From Liolophura sinensis (taxonomy: Eukaryota; Mollusca; Polyplacophora; Chitonida; Chitonidae): DNA of 64,000 nucleotides. Within the stretch, counting starts at the first letter, position 1. The number at the start of each line of letters is the position of its first letter. The translations under genes were made by a program, and so were the position numbers. The stretch is taken from NCBI RefSeq assembly GCF_032854445.1, contig NC_088301.1, positions 26,088,402 to 26,152,401 on the forward strand, given 5' to 3'. Below are positions 45,601-57,736 of the stretch, in pieces. Under the pieces are notes generated by a model. The model saw only the letters and a program-made list of their open reading frames with translations, was not told the origin of the DNA and did no database searches.

Positions 45601-46549
45601 CAGGCCTTGAAATATAAGGAGCGCGATCGCGCTCGCGTTCCTACGCGCACCTAAACTCATTTTGGGGAGCTCTATAAATCGCACGCCAGCCGCCGTGACA
45701 GGGGAGGTAACTTTAGGCAAACTCTTCTGTGTTGAAGGTGACAATCGTTGCCTCTGCAAGGCGAAAGGGAACGGCATGTGTACTGGTTAAGTGCACCGTA
45801 CAGAACGTTCACGCTCTAGTCTTCAACAGGATGTCTTCCGTGAAGCTAAAAACCTTCCTTGCATGGCCAACAGGAAATGTGATAGGCTACAAAACGAGTA
45901 GCGAGGATGGACTGACGCAAGTGACTGAGGTGTGGTGCAAAACCTGCGCTGCTCACGAGGCGCAGTTGGTACCCAAGCTCCGTGGAAGAGCTGTCGCTGA
46001 CTTCATGAAGTATACAACGGGAACCAGCTTTATTACAAAACACACCGTCATGCGGCACCTTGAATCTAAAGTGCATCATATGGGTGTCGAACTTGAAAAG
46101 TTGGCTGAGACTGCTTTAGGTCAGGCACTGAAGACTGGTCAGAAACGCCTCGAAGATGAAACTTATCAGAAACTTTCTCATATCTTTTGGAATTATATGC
46201 TGTTATTTTTTTTATTATTATTTTTTTTTTTCACAGCATTCAATGACAATTCTGACAATGACACTTCTGACTTGTGCTGTCTTCTGGTATTGAATTTACC
46301 CTCATTAAGACACCTGTTATCCACCCATGACCATGCAGGCCCTCAGTAAAATAGTCCAGGTCAAAGCCATTTAACTTACCAAAACTATGGCAGCCATGTT
46401 TATATAGATTTTCAGTTTTTGTATATTTTATGAAATAGCTCTCCTAAAGTAATTTAGGAGGACTATTTCCAGGAGAGCTTTTCACACTCCTTGCTGAAAT
46501 AAGGAGGACTGAAAATAGCACTCCTGGGATTTTCAAACGACGAGGCCTG
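45601..46549 (+). mobile_element. hAT-like DNA transposon, 949 bp, internally deleted; 6-bp target duplication
   Basis: The element begins CAGGCCTTGAAA and ends TTTTCAAACGACGAGGCCTG, so the ends share an inverted CAGGCCT and a TTGAAA/TTTCAA block. CAATAG is duplicated at 45595-45600 and 46550-46555, and copy 1 (about 38721-38760) has the uninterrupted site with a single CAATAG. The 3' part holds several inverted CTCCT/AGGAG motifs (46440-46530), typical subterminal transposase-binding repeats. CAG-type ends and 5-8 bp target duplications suit the hAT superfamily. No catalytic RNase-H-like domain is present, so it cannot move by itself. Confidence 0.85.
45729..46349 (+). CDS. Transposon-borne zinc-finger ORF (hAT N-terminal BED-like domain), truncated
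   Basis: A 206-residue frame inside the 949-bp transposon; a more natural start is the Met at 45831 (MSSVKLKTFLAWPTG). It shows VWCKTC (C70, C73), about 36 residues, then TKHTVMRHLESKVHH (H110, H116): a C-x2-C...H-x5-H zinc finger like the BED/TTF-type fingers at the N-terminus of hAT transposases and their domesticated relatives. After about residue 160 the frame runs into a T-rich tract and low-complexity sequence, and no DDE/RNase-H domain follows. If expressed it could bind transposon ends without cutting them. It may be no longer transcribed. Confidence 0.65.
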   Translation: MLKVTIVASARRKGTACVLVKCTVQNVHALVFNRMSSVKLKTFLAWPTGNVIGYKTSSEDGLTQVTEVWCKTCAAHEAQLVPKLRGRAVADFMKYTTGTSFITKHTVMRHLESKVHHMGVELEKLAETALGQALKTGQKRLEDETYQKLSHIFWNYMLLFFLLLFFFFTAFNDNSDNDTSDLCCLLVLNLPSLRHLLSTHDHAGPQ

Positions 46550-46829
46550 CAATAGTGCAATAAAATAGCAAAATAGATGACTGGTCAGTCATATTAATAT
46601 ACTAATATTCATGAAATCTTCTGAAATGAAGGTAGAAATCTATAATTGGATATGCATTTCTGCCTCCCTAACAAAAGAGTGTTAAGAATGACATCCATGA
46701 AGCCGTCAGGAATGGATGTCAAATTAGTACAGTTTGGAAGTTTTCCATGGAGCAAAATATTTCCTGTCCAATACATACAGTCACTAACCTGGCCCATTGA
46801 CCGGCTATCTCTTGACCAAAAGACTTTTG

Positions 46830-47012
46830 GCGGAGCAATGACCCAGGAGCCTCTCACCAATGTGGTCGCTGTGAGTTCATGTCCAGCTGTACGTTGGAAG
46901 GGCTGCCAGCAACTTGTGGCTGTGGGTTTACCCCAAGCTTGGCTCGGCCTCCTCAAGCCATAATGCTGACTACCGTCAGAAATATTTTTAAGTACGGCGT
47001 AAAACACCAAAT
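46830..47012 (+). mobile_element. Main-family SINE at the end of copy 2
   Basis: GCAATGACCCAGGAGCCTCT, GTCGCTGTGAGTTCATGTCC, a diverged body and TAAGTACGGCGTAAAACACC. In copy 1 only the first part is seen (39013-39044) before the gap. Confidence 0.88.
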
Positions 47013-47483
47013 AAATAACTAAATCATACTTTTGTAACGTTTTGTAACAAGGGTTCATCAAACTTGAGACATCATCAAACCAAAATATTAATGATCATTC
47101 TTATGGTTGCCAAATTAATTCAGAGTTAAAGGGCAGCTTTTGACAACTTTGTATATATCGCGGCTTGGTTGATGTTTGACATATAGTTAGCTGAAATCAA
47201 TGTTTGAGGTAATAACCTGGGGCAAGTATATAGTGTAGGTGTGTGAGTATGTCTGAGTTTGCTCCCTTTACACGTGTATGTTTTCATTTGAAATCTGCAC
47301 ACTGGCTAGATTTCATATGTGTCTTCATATGTCAAGTGAAAAAAAAGTTATGGTGGCATCAAAGCATTGTTATCACAAATAAACGATACTTTGAATTTCT
47401 GTTCACATCTTGTGACATGTTTTTAAATATGGCTGTAGCATTTCTAACCAGGATAGCTTCATTAGCTGAGGGGGAAAAAAAGT

Positions 47484-47600
47484 CTGACACTCAAGAATAT
47501 TATAAAACGTCTGCCAGGATTACGTTGGGAGAAAAGCGGGTAGAGCGGAAACCCACGACCATTGGAAAGTTGCCGCAGGCCTTCCCATGTATGACCGGGG
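47484..47600 (-). mobile_element. Degraded SINE fragment
   Basis: ACTCAAGAATATTATAAAAC, GGAAACCCACGACCATTGGA and CCTTCCCATGTATGACCGGG match the reverse complement of the main SINE body. Confidence 0.65.
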
Positions 47601-47850
47601 AAAATCTAATGATAAATCCAATTAATAACTTCTAATGTAACTTTAACGAAGCCAACAAATGTTTTGGTTTATATGTGTTGAATTTATTCTGGTAACAAAG
47701 GTTCATTTACTACGTACAGATGTTGGGAAAGATAGCAAATAATACACCACGAAAAATAGTGTTTAAATTAAAATACCGTCTCCTTATAGGTTTGTTAAAC
47801 TCGGGTTGGGTCATACCAGAGACTTTAAAAATGGTACTTGTTGTTGCCTC

Positions 47851-48113
47851 GGGGAGCCTCCGTGGCTCAGTTGGTTAGCGCGCTAGCGCAGCGTGATGAC
47901 CCAGCAGTCTCTCAGCAATGCGGTCGCTGTGAGTTCAAGTCCAGCTCATGCTGGCTTCCTCTCTGGCCGTATGTGGGAAGGTCTGACAGCAACCTGCAGA
48001 TGGTCGTGGGTTTCCCCCGGGCTTTGCCCGGTTTCCACCCACCATGATGCTGGCCATCATTGTATAAGTGAAATATTCTTGAGTGCGGCGTAAACCACCA
48101 ATCAAAATCAAAT
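47851..48113 (+). mobile_element. Full-length main-family SINE
   Basis: GGGAGCCTCCGTGGCTCAGT, TGGTTAGCGCGCTAGCGCAG head, GTGAGTTCAAGTCCAGCTCA, TGGTCGTGGGTTTCCCCCGG and the GTGCGGCGTAAACCACCAAT end. The best-preserved full-length example outside the duplication. Confidence 0.95.
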
Positions 48114-49464
48114 CTTTATCTATGGCTATTGACAGAGTAAGCCACATCTCCATTTCAGGCTGCATGTTACTACACGTGCCACAACAGATCAGTCGTGGTC
48201 AAATTAGCACCTGGTTACAGACGGGCTTTTAAAGTTCACAACTGAAGCTGCTTAAACATTTCAAAGTAACACTTTGTCCTTGGTATTTTTATTTTCTCCT
48301 TTGTTCTTGCTACAAGTTTAGTTTATGCAAATGAGAATACGATTTGTTATGTGTTAGTGAAACAAATATTTAATGCAGTAGGCTTGCTTCCGCTAGGTTA
48401 AGTCATTGGCCATCAAGTGAAAATTCGCACTGCCCTACGTACTGTTAGATCTCATAAAATTTGAACTGTAAAAAAAGACCTGGGGACTTGATGAAATGTA
48501 AATGGGGCTTATTCTCCAATACATTCAGAGTGTATTTCTTAAAAGTAAAAGATAAAAAATATGTGGAAAATGATACAGAACGAAAAAGAAAAAGGCTCTG
48601 ACATATTTGGGTCTCGTACTATAAATGTGGCCTACAGGTTTAACCTAACCAAAATTCCAATTTTGGCAAGCAAATTAATTCTGCAGAAGTTTTAAAGATG
48701 TGAATGATCAGAATTGCTTGAAATTGTGTTTAATTTACTGTAATTCACCTAAAGCTGTAGCATTTTTGAAGTTACACATTTTGCCTGATCCGAATCGATT
48801 CATCCACCGTATAGGACCACTTAGGAGTTTTAATTCAATTTTACCAGTATCAGAAGTTAAGCACTGGCATCAAAGATTTTAAGGCCTGTTTTTTCGGTTT
48901 TGTTTTTTTAGGCTGACTGCAGAGCAAAATCAGATGACAGGAGTTGCACAGTCATAGTTGGATATACTGGCGTCAGAAACAAAATGTGTTGTGTTCCAAG
49001 AAAATATTTTAAATTTTAACTTCAACAGGACGAGCGAGAGAGAGAGAGAGAATAAGGATTCAGGGGGAATAACTCTAACAACTGAAGGTAAATTCTTACA
49101 TTTGTTTTGTTCTTGTAGTTACCTCCCCTGGCCTGTTTGGCTGCGAGGAATCGACCTGGCCATCTCTAAGTTTATAAGCTGAATTTCAGACTACATTGCC
49201 CATCCACATGTATATGATACATGGGCTTTGATCCAATTTCACCAATCAAATAGCTTCCATTTTATGATGTATTTATTACATATGATCAATGCAATGCATG
49301 TAAAAGGCGAAAGAATTTGCTTCCAAAATATGTAAAGGTCCCCAGCGTCTTGAAATTTGAATGTCAAATCGATTTTCGATCATTTGGAGGTTGCATTCCT
49401 GTAGCTCTTGTTTTTTTTTTTTTTTGTCGGGGTTACACGTTTGACAGCAGCTCTAAGATCTCGC

Positions 49465-49522
49465 AAATGTCACTATTTAATGAGTCATCAGAGAAATGTC
49501 ACTATTTAATGAGTCATCAGAG
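49465..49522. repeat. Perfect 29-bp tandem duplication
   Basis: AAATGTCACTATTTAATGAG plus TCATCAGAG occurs twice back to back without a mismatch, so it is recent. Confidence 0.97.
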
Positions 49523-49730
49523 ATTGTTTAAAAAGCTGGGAAATACTTGTAGTGTTGCCTCATGGGTAACTTGACCAAGGTATAAATTTTTGAAAGATAT
49601 CATTAGTTGAGGTTCACCAAGGCTATACAACAGCTCAAACTGCCTGTCACAGTTTGAGCTATCTGAGATACGATTTTCCCACACATGAAAAGTGGCAAAT
49701 TACAACTTTCTGGAGTGGTATAAGCAGGTT

Positions 49731-49990
49731 AGATTGGCCAAGGTATGATTTTTTTCACATATGACCTAGCTACCCAAGCAGAGATTGGCCATTGTATGAT
49801 TTTTCACATATGACCCAGCTACCCAAGCTCGGATTGGCCAAGGTACGATTTTTTCACATATCACCTAGCTACCCAGGCTCAGATTGGCCAAGGTGTGATT
49901 TTCTCATATGTGAACTACCTCAGCTAAGATTGGCCAAAGTATGATTTACTGAGATCCCCCCCCCCCCCACCTCTCCCCACAATGACCTAC
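49731..49990. repeat. Tandem repeat, about 50-bp unit, 5-6 copies
   Basis: The unit starts AGATTGGCCAAGGTATGATT and continues TTTTCACATATGACCTAGCTACCCAAGC. Copies begin near 49731, 49782, 49831, 49880 and 49926, with a decayed one near 49999. Confidence 0.88.
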
Positions 49991-51568
49991 CCCAGGTAAG
50001 ACTAGCCAAGATGTGACTTTAGCATGCACATCCTTCCCCAAGGTATGATGTTTAATGATTCCTCTCTGAATTACAACCTATCTTGGCCTCTTTATCTTGG
50101 CCTCTTATACAAATATATCTCAGGTTGTTACCATTCAAATTCAGTGTGTGTTCAAAATATCATCATTTTTACTGGCTGGATCACATCCAATGTTGGTCTC
50201 TGATACGAACATGTATACACGTAGGGGGAAGATTTATATGGCCTTGTGGAAGTGCACTACTGGTGGGAAAGTAAGGAAGGACTTGTTCAAGTGGTGAAAC
50301 TTCAAAATCTGTGAGTGGCACATTCAGACTGAATGGGTTTGGGATAAGACACAAATGTCTGGGAAAACTAAGAGTTTGCTAGGTTTTGTTTGTGACATGA
50401 AGAAAGATGCCCCCTCCCCCTTTAGTCACCTCCCCCCCCCCCCTCTAATGGGCATTATAAACATATTAGGTAGGATTTGCGCCCTGTAAAAGGGCTGCTG
50501 TCATTGGCAGTGCCTGAGTGTGAAGGGGCAGGGATTTAAGGGGTAATTGTGGAATGGGGGTGGTGGGGTGAGATTAAAGGGCTCTTTTAGATGAATGAAA
50601 ACATTTCTGGCTCATCAAACACTCCCACAACACACCAAACACTGCCAGGCCACAATGTCCCCTCACCCTCAATCCCCCACTCCTCAACTCTGAATCCACC
50701 ATCCCTCACTCCACCACCCCTCACTCCCTATTCTTATTTTTATCTAAAACAGACCTCCTGCACTAGTGGAAATAAATTAGCCAGCAGGGAGTTAAGTGAA
50801 AAGAGCAGACAGGGTAACATTTCTGATCCTCCTCGATATGTTATTAACAGACCCTTATAACAGGCCAGTTGTTATATTTTTTTTTTAACATGGTATAATT
50901 GTCGGTTTAATCTGTAATTAGTCAAAAATTGAAATCAGTTCCTCTGGGAAAGCAGAATTTTATGGGGGTATCTGACAGTTCATGGCTAAGGTGGTGACCT
51001 TTTTATTGCTAGATCACATGAGAATGGGTTCAGTATCATTTTGTGGCAGAGACTTTGCGGCAAAATTATAAATAGTCAAGTGATCTTACATGCACTTCCC
51101 TGGAGAAGCTGTACAGTTTGAGCCACTGGGTTGTCTCAATGTCTTTTGAGACAGGGTATTCTGACAAAGTTAATGATGAGAATTGAAACACTCGGATTAC
51201 AAACTCTTGCTAAATCCATGGCTGGAGTTGGGCAATTTTCCTTTTGTTGACACATGATACACAGAGTATTACATGTGGGAACTTTCCCAGTTACTTGAAA
51301 AGAGTTTGGTGGTTTAAAATTAAAGCTGATTACCAATGTATACTTGAACAATTCTTTATTGTTGTGTATTTTTTTTTTAATGAAGAAAAAAAGATGAGTA
51401 GTAACTTTGTCTTAATGTTTGAGATGACGCAGAATGTATTTGCATGTATTTGCATGTATTTTGATTGCAAACTGTATCATTAGTAGTCTATGTAATGTAA
51501 TGGACAACTATGTAATGCCAGTAAGGTAGCCACAGGTAACTAGTTCACTATTATCACACCCGTGATCT

Positions 51569-51590
51569 CCCCCCCCCCCCCCCCCCCCCC
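51569..51590. repeat. Poly-C run (22 C)
   Basis: An uninterrupted C homopolymer; C-runs also occur near 49957 and 50432. Confidence 0.95.
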
Positions 51591-52111
51591 AAATCAAGCT
51601 TCAGTTTCTAATGTGGGGATCCTCAAGCTGGAGACAGTGTCTTTAGGCTAGCTGTGAAAGGGATTTAAAATTAAATGGGGGCTATGAATATCCCACTTAC
51701 TCTTTACACACAGATTAAGACGGGTTGCTTGCAGCCCTGTGGGAGAGAGGGGTTGGAGGGGGTAGTGCTCTGCCTTCAGCTTGACCCAGGGTTTAGGGAG
51801 TGGGCAGGAAGTGGGGTATCTGCTGTCTAGGGCATTCTCAGCCCTTTATGTAAGGGCTATTGTATCAGGGTCAGCCAAAGGCTAATTCACATTGGGGGCA
51901 TAGGGTGTGAAAGCAGGAGGGATTTCAGCACCCAAATCAGGACCATGTGGCTTGGGCTAGGTGTGAAGCGAGAATGGTCCCTTAGGTCCCCTTCAGCTCA
52001 GCTGGCCATGAAAATTTTTTTATGTATCCGAGCTAATGCTTTTTAAGTTTTTTGGGGCCTGGAAAAGAGCTAGGAAACAGGACTGGCTGGCCTGGTGTCA
52101 TAATGGATATG

Positions 52112-52300
52112 GTGGGGTGTCATGTTTGGTGTCTTGAGCATGATACTTCAGTTGCAGCAGCACTTTTCGCCGGATAGAGTCACCCTGCCACAAGACGACA
52201 CAATATATGTACACACACCTACATGTACTTACTTCTCTTGGTCATATGACTGAAAAATTGTTAAGTATGATGTTATGACCCCAAGCATACATACATGCTG
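52112..52300 (+). mobile_element. ACTC-tail SINE family, diverged copy
   Basis: GGGGTGTCATGTTTGGTGTC, then GGTCATATGACTGAAAAATT, GTTAAGTATGATGTTATGAC and CCCAAGCATACATAC. It matches the 3' half of the full-length element at 57373-57736 and the fragment at 58558. Confidence 0.75.
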
Positions 52301-54511
52301 TGCATAAGTGGAAATTCAACTAATATGGATCATTTTGCATTGCTTTGAGCTTTTATAACTGTAGAATATTTATTCCAAGTATTGTGGAAAATTTAAATGT
52401 TGGAAATCAGAAATCAGTATTGTATGCAAACTCTCTGAAGACTCAAGTATACAAACTGTCTCTTTGATCTTGAAGATGACCAACTTCGTCGTAATAGTTG
52501 ACCCAAGGTTCTTTACCGAGAAGGGGTTGGTGTAATGAATGTGGAGACAGGATATACACACCTCCAGTAAAACCTATTGCAAGTTTGTGTTTGAAATTTA
52601 TGTACAAGGCTTATGTTTACACCAGTTCAGGTGTTTCAAAGTCTTAACTCTTTAATTCTTGTCATCCTTGTGGGAATGGAGGACAGGGGGTGATGGGTAA
52701 TCTTGGCTGGAATATAAACAGAGCAGAGGCCAGTCAGAGGGTACCAGGTCTGGGATGTTTACCCTGGAACTCCCTCTGACTCTGGTAAACTGACTGACCA
52801 ATGGTGACCCAGACAGACTTGTCTTAGGGGGCTTCTCCAAATAACCAAAATAGTAAGCTGTTTATTAGTGGACAGGCTGTTGTAGCAGATTAGAGTTGGA
52901 GTGGACAACAACTTGTTAACATGTGGGGAAACTGGAATTGATTTATAGTGTTTCATAGTTTAAAGGTTCTCAAATGAAAGCCATTCTTTAGGATGTTTAC
53001 TTTAGGATGAATGTCTATGGTTACAGATAAACAGTGTTGACCCCTGACATTGCCCTTTCCCCCATGCTTACTGTCAGTGGATGATATTCGCAAGATCCTT
53101 GGTCTTGTTGATGAAGACCTTAGACTGTGTTGGAAGACAAATTAAATATTTTGTTAAAGCAAAACACAGTGAAGAGAGATGTGTTTTTAGCATGGTAAAT
53201 GCACTTGAGGTAGTTTTGTTACTGCTATGTAAGACCTGGGATACCTAATAGATACCATATTGTCCTGTTCTATGACAGGGCCCCTCGACACCATACACCC
53301 TGTATTATGTATGTATATATACATATATATATGTATAAGTTTTAAATTTTGACTAGTCTCCAGTCAAGAATCGCTTAGTGCATTTGAACCCAGTTATTTG
53401 GCTTTGGCTTGATCCGGTGTGGGAAGATTCTGTATTATGGAGTTACAAAACCTAGCCAAGTGTTTACAGCCTGCAAAAGGGGGCTTTTGAGATCAAAGGG
53501 TTAATCCCCTAAATTGCATCTTACAGACTGACCATTCCAGTGCCTGGCCCCTGAATGGTGAGTGACTGGTCAGTGCCTGTCATCACTTATGGTATTAAAG
53601 GAGATGTGAAATGTACACAGACTTGCTGATCACAGAACATAAAACCAGAACATATTATAAAGGCCAGTTGTCAAGGAGATATAAAATACACACAGACTTT
53701 CTGACCATCCTTAGAACTTGGGTTATCTGTTTGTGGGGCTATTGTGGACATTTGTCACTCCAGGACAGTCTGCCCTACCACCCCCACCCCCAACAAAAAA
53801 TCTAACTCCACCCATGTTGCCCTAGCTAGTAGCTATTTCATGTGAACCCTGTGACCCTGCAGCATAGCTAAGTGTCCTTGATTTTCACAAATGGCCCCCA
53901 TCTCTGTGGGTGTAGATATCTAGACCAACACTATAGAAATAGATCATGTAAATGTTTTAATTATTTACTTCATTATGATTATTATGTTCTTTAACATCAT
54001 ATACAAGAATTTATCATTTTATAAGCCAGCAGTACATGTAAGTTTTATGTGATGAGGAAACTTTGGTTTCCCACGTATAAGAGATATGACATGTATAACA
54101 TATTAGGGCTCCCGGTTATTGGAGTACAAAAGTTCTGGTATTCAATGCAAATAGCTGCACAAGTGCTAGTGAGAGCTTATGCTCTCCAATACATGCGATA
54201 AATAATTAGATAGGTTACATAATGTATATTATTTAATATTTATGAGGTATGAGTTATAACGTTAAAACATCCGTAAGACCGAGAGGTATAAATTTTTCAT
54301 CGATGCTCTCTCCTGGATGCACTAGAGGACACGTGCAAACTGCAATCAGCTGCAAGTGTGTGCACTCGTGAGCTGCAAGAGTACCTGCAGCAATGCACAG
54401 CTGCCTATCAGATCAGAGCAGCATGGCATGAATTGCATGATGTCGAGGAGGTGCAGAAGTGAGTTGTGCGATTAATGAGTTGTAATAAGTTATCATGACC
54501 GACAGGAGCAT

Positions 54512-54559
54512 GGGGAGGGGAGGGGGGGGGAGGGGGGAGGGGGAGGGGGGGAGGGGGGA
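54512..54559 (+). repeat. Long G-run tract, strong G-quadruplex potential
   Basis: G-runs of four to nine bases separated by single A, on the plus strand, about 48 bases. Confidence 0.92.
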
Positions 54560-56998
54560 TATCAAGAGTGGTGTGGTGTCAGACCTGCACGCCACAGAAC
54601 AGCAGAACCAGGTGCATGAAGGGTGCTTTTTGCTGTTTGCAGTACATGAAACAAAACCCAGAAACAAGAACACGCACATGTTGTAGGCAGACCTAAACAT
54701 GCCCATAACATGGCCTGTGTAAGTCTTCATGCTAATGCGTTGTGAAAATGCCATAAATCTTCCCTTACCACCGAGCTGTTTCTAACGACCATTCCTGAGT
54801 GACAGTCGGGTATCTACATGTATGTGGATGCGGTGATTTATTCCTAACTCTGTAGGTTTGTAGGCTGTGCAACGTTACAGTCCTCCAGCCTCCCAACCTC
54901 GTGTAACTGTATATTGCTCTTCTGAGCTCTTCTGGTGCATGCACAGTTGTGTTTTATTTTAGTCTGGGAGATCACAGTTGCATGTCTGTTGCACTGGAAT
55001 GTGAAAAAATATGCAAGACGACAGGAATGTGTAACTGTTCCTTACCTGTTGCACGTGCATGTAGTAACCCGTGGGAAGGTAGTATAGAGGCATAGAAATC
55101 CTGAGACAGTTACCACTTAGCTTTGTTGGATGTTCTTTCTTATTAAATTTAGATACCTTAAGATACAGTATATTTGTAAGAAGTTGTCCGTGTAAGTATG
55201 AACAATTGGGTGCGAGGTAGACCTTTGAAGTTGAGGTCGATATAAATGGAATAATTTAGCACTCTCTCTCTAAGAATACACCCTAAATTCCTCCCAAATT
55301 CGAACACATATACCATGGCATATTAGAGGAATATTTCCTTATTGCTATCTTCTAATAGGAGAGTTTTGAGTTTGAACTCTTATATGGCTCAAGGTAAAGA
55401 AATGTTATTGTATACTCTAGTGGGAAGGTTTTTTCTAATTAATAAGTTGTAAAGAATTTTATTACTTAAAACGTAGGTAATTTTTTTTAGTGAATGTAAA
55501 TGTTGTGTGAAGTTTGGTTGGAAGGTACTCTGGTGACAAAGCTGTAATGTTAGACTGATTGTCTCTATGTATATATGCATGTGTATTATGATAATTAAGA
55601 GAATTTAAAATAGTAATTAAATTAAAAAAAAAAATTAAATTCAGCACTAATTATGTCCATGTGAAATAATGAGTTATTATGTCAGCTGAGGTAAAGTCAC
55701 CTGCAAATTGGCTGTGCAATTAAGTTTTTTTACTTCTTTTACCTGTGGTTATTATGTTACGTGTTTATCATACATTAGCATTTGTCGTCTGTGTAATTTC
55801 CAGATGTGATGACGTAGGTGGTGCCGAGCGTGATTGATCTAGCTGATCGGGAATGTATATTATTAGAGTTGTGTATATATTCATAGTGCAGGTTACATCA
55901 AAGTTTTCTACATTTACTTGGCGTCATTATGTAGATTTCACATCGTTTGCACGAACGCACCAACTTTGCAGCTGTCTCATCTAACGTCGCTATCAGTTAA
56001 TGCAACGAGACCCACTGTCACGCAAAACATTACTACATGCTTTCATAGTAGAAAAAAATGCCATGTATGCTTGTGTTATGTAAATGATCTCGAACGGCGA
56101 AGTGTGCACAAAATATTTATAGAGATAACCGCTTGGGAAAAATGCAAGTTGCATTGAAGGCATAGGTGACATTACTAGAGAATTGGTGGGAGGGAAGATT
56201 GTGTGACCATTAATGAATATACGTTGTGAATTGAACGAAGTATATTAATTGTGGTGCAAGTTTATAGTTGTAGCATTTATTATTTGTAGCCGAATTGTTT
56301 TGATTCCCTTTTCAAGTTGCTGTCACAATATTGATGAAGTGTGAAAAATGAGATGTTATGAACTTGAAATAACAGTGTGTGAAAGTTGCATGCCTTCTCT
56401 ATTAATGGGTTTGAAGCCTCAGACCAACAGCGGGAGAAAGCTGTGTTAAGGGAAGCGTGTGAACTCAGGCCCTACTCCAGCACATGCACCCAACAAAGAG
56501 ATGTACTCAAAGTAGGTCAGCAGGTCATGTGCTGTCTGTGTGACCACAGTTAGGCGAATAACCCAGTGGCTCAGCCAAGTTCAGTATTGGCTGGCAGACT
56601 TCTTACATACCAAGTAATCTAGTTATATACAACCCAGATTGTCTCAGCTGGTTAGTCAAAAAACTGCATGTCAGAAACCTTCCGGGCGGAAATAGTTCCC
56701 TTAGTTTTATATGACTATTTTTGTATAGTTCACATAAATGTTTTTGTCAACCTGTCGGCAGAGTGTTTTAAGAAGTACAAGGAAGAAGTTAATCTAGCCA
56801 ATAGTGGTAATTATTAACCAGGATGTAAAAGTTTTAATTGAAATCGTGCTGGTAAAAAATGCCTGGAATGAATCATATGTGTTGTAACTAAGAACATGTA
56901 CCGGTACATGTTATTTAAAAGTCTGTTTTATAACGTTGTGGACTCTTGATTGTCAGGACTATAATATAGTAATGTAATACTTTGTCCATTATTTTATT

Positions 56999-57336
56999 GT
57001 GTTGGCACTATTGTTATATGGTATTGGCACTATTGTTATATGGTGCTGGCACTATTGTTATATGGTATTGGCACTATTGTTATATGGTATTGGCACTATT
57101 GTCATATGGTATTGGCACTATTGTTATATGGTGCTGGCACTATTGTTATGTGGTGCTGGCACTATTGTTATGTTATTGGCACTATTGTTATATTGTGTTG
57201 ACACTATTGTTATATTGTGTTGGCACTATTGTTATATTGTGTTGACACTTGTTATATTGTGTTGGCACTATTGTTATATTGTGCTGGCACTACTGTTATG
57301 TTATTGGCACTATTGTTATATTGTGTTGGCACTGTG
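56999..57336. repeat. 22-bp minisatellite, about 15 units
   Basis: The unit is TATTGGCACTATTGTTATAT plus GG, with variants GGTGC, TTGTGTTGACAC and shortened units. Spurious Cys/Tyr/Trp-rich frames result. Confidence 0.95.
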
Positions 57337-57372
57337 TGCTGACTTCAGATTTGTCTGCACTGATAATACGTA

Positions 57373-57736
57373 CACCGGCCCAGATAGCACAGTTGGTAGA
57401 GCGTCCGCTTCGGGACCGGTAGATCCAGGATCAATCCTTGATCGAGTCACACCTAAGACTTTAAAAGAGGAAGTTGTAACTTCCTCGCTTGGCGTTCAGC
57501 ATGAAGGGGATAGTGCAACGACTGGTTGACCCGTATCAGTATAATGGCCTGGGCGGGGCGGCTTGCTTGCCTTCGGGAAGTCGTCTCAGTGAGGCAGCAC
57601 TAAATAAAAGAGCGTTGGAAATCCGTCCTGCAACAAGTAGGCACATTACACGTACATGCACCCTAATGATTCCTTCGTCGTCATATGACTGAAAAATTGT
57701 TGAACGACGTTAAACCCCAAGCACTCACTCACTCAC
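57373..57736 (+). mobile_element. Full-length ACTC-tail SINE, 364 bp, with 12-bp target duplication
   Basis: tRNA-like head: GGCCCAGATAGCACAGTTGG (A box) and GATCCAGGATCAATCCTTGA (B-box region). Body, then ATATGACTGAAAAATTGTTG, CGTTAAACCCCAAGCACTCA and a short ACTC repeat. Perfect direct repeats TGATAATACGTA at 57361-57372 and 57737-57748 prove retroposition. Confidence 0.95.

Larger units (their letters stand above)
39246..46862. repeat. Copy 2 of the large direct duplication (starts at assembly gap)
   Basis: Homologous to 32366-39044 and in the same orientation. It is longer because of the complete SINE at 42414 and the 949-bp transposon at 45601; it lacks the SINE at 35909. It ends within the SINE at 46862, where copy 1 meets the gap, and then continues into sequence not otherwise in the window. 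Confidence 0.95.
47013..56998. other. No gene recognised; possible intergenic DNA or long intron
   Basis: Apart from SINEs and simple or tandem repeats listed separately, no exon with splice borders and conserved coding content was found on either strand. Open frames are under 100 codons and mostly low-complexity. Confidence 0.5.

Noticed and set aside
50591-50860. 89-codon Pro/Ser/Thr-rich frame
   Set aside because: Composition follows C- and A-rich local DNA; no splice signals or similarity.
56982-57529. 176-codon frame rich in Leu/Tyr/Trp that might look like a membrane protein
   Set aside because: It is the 22-bp minisatellite read through into a SINE.
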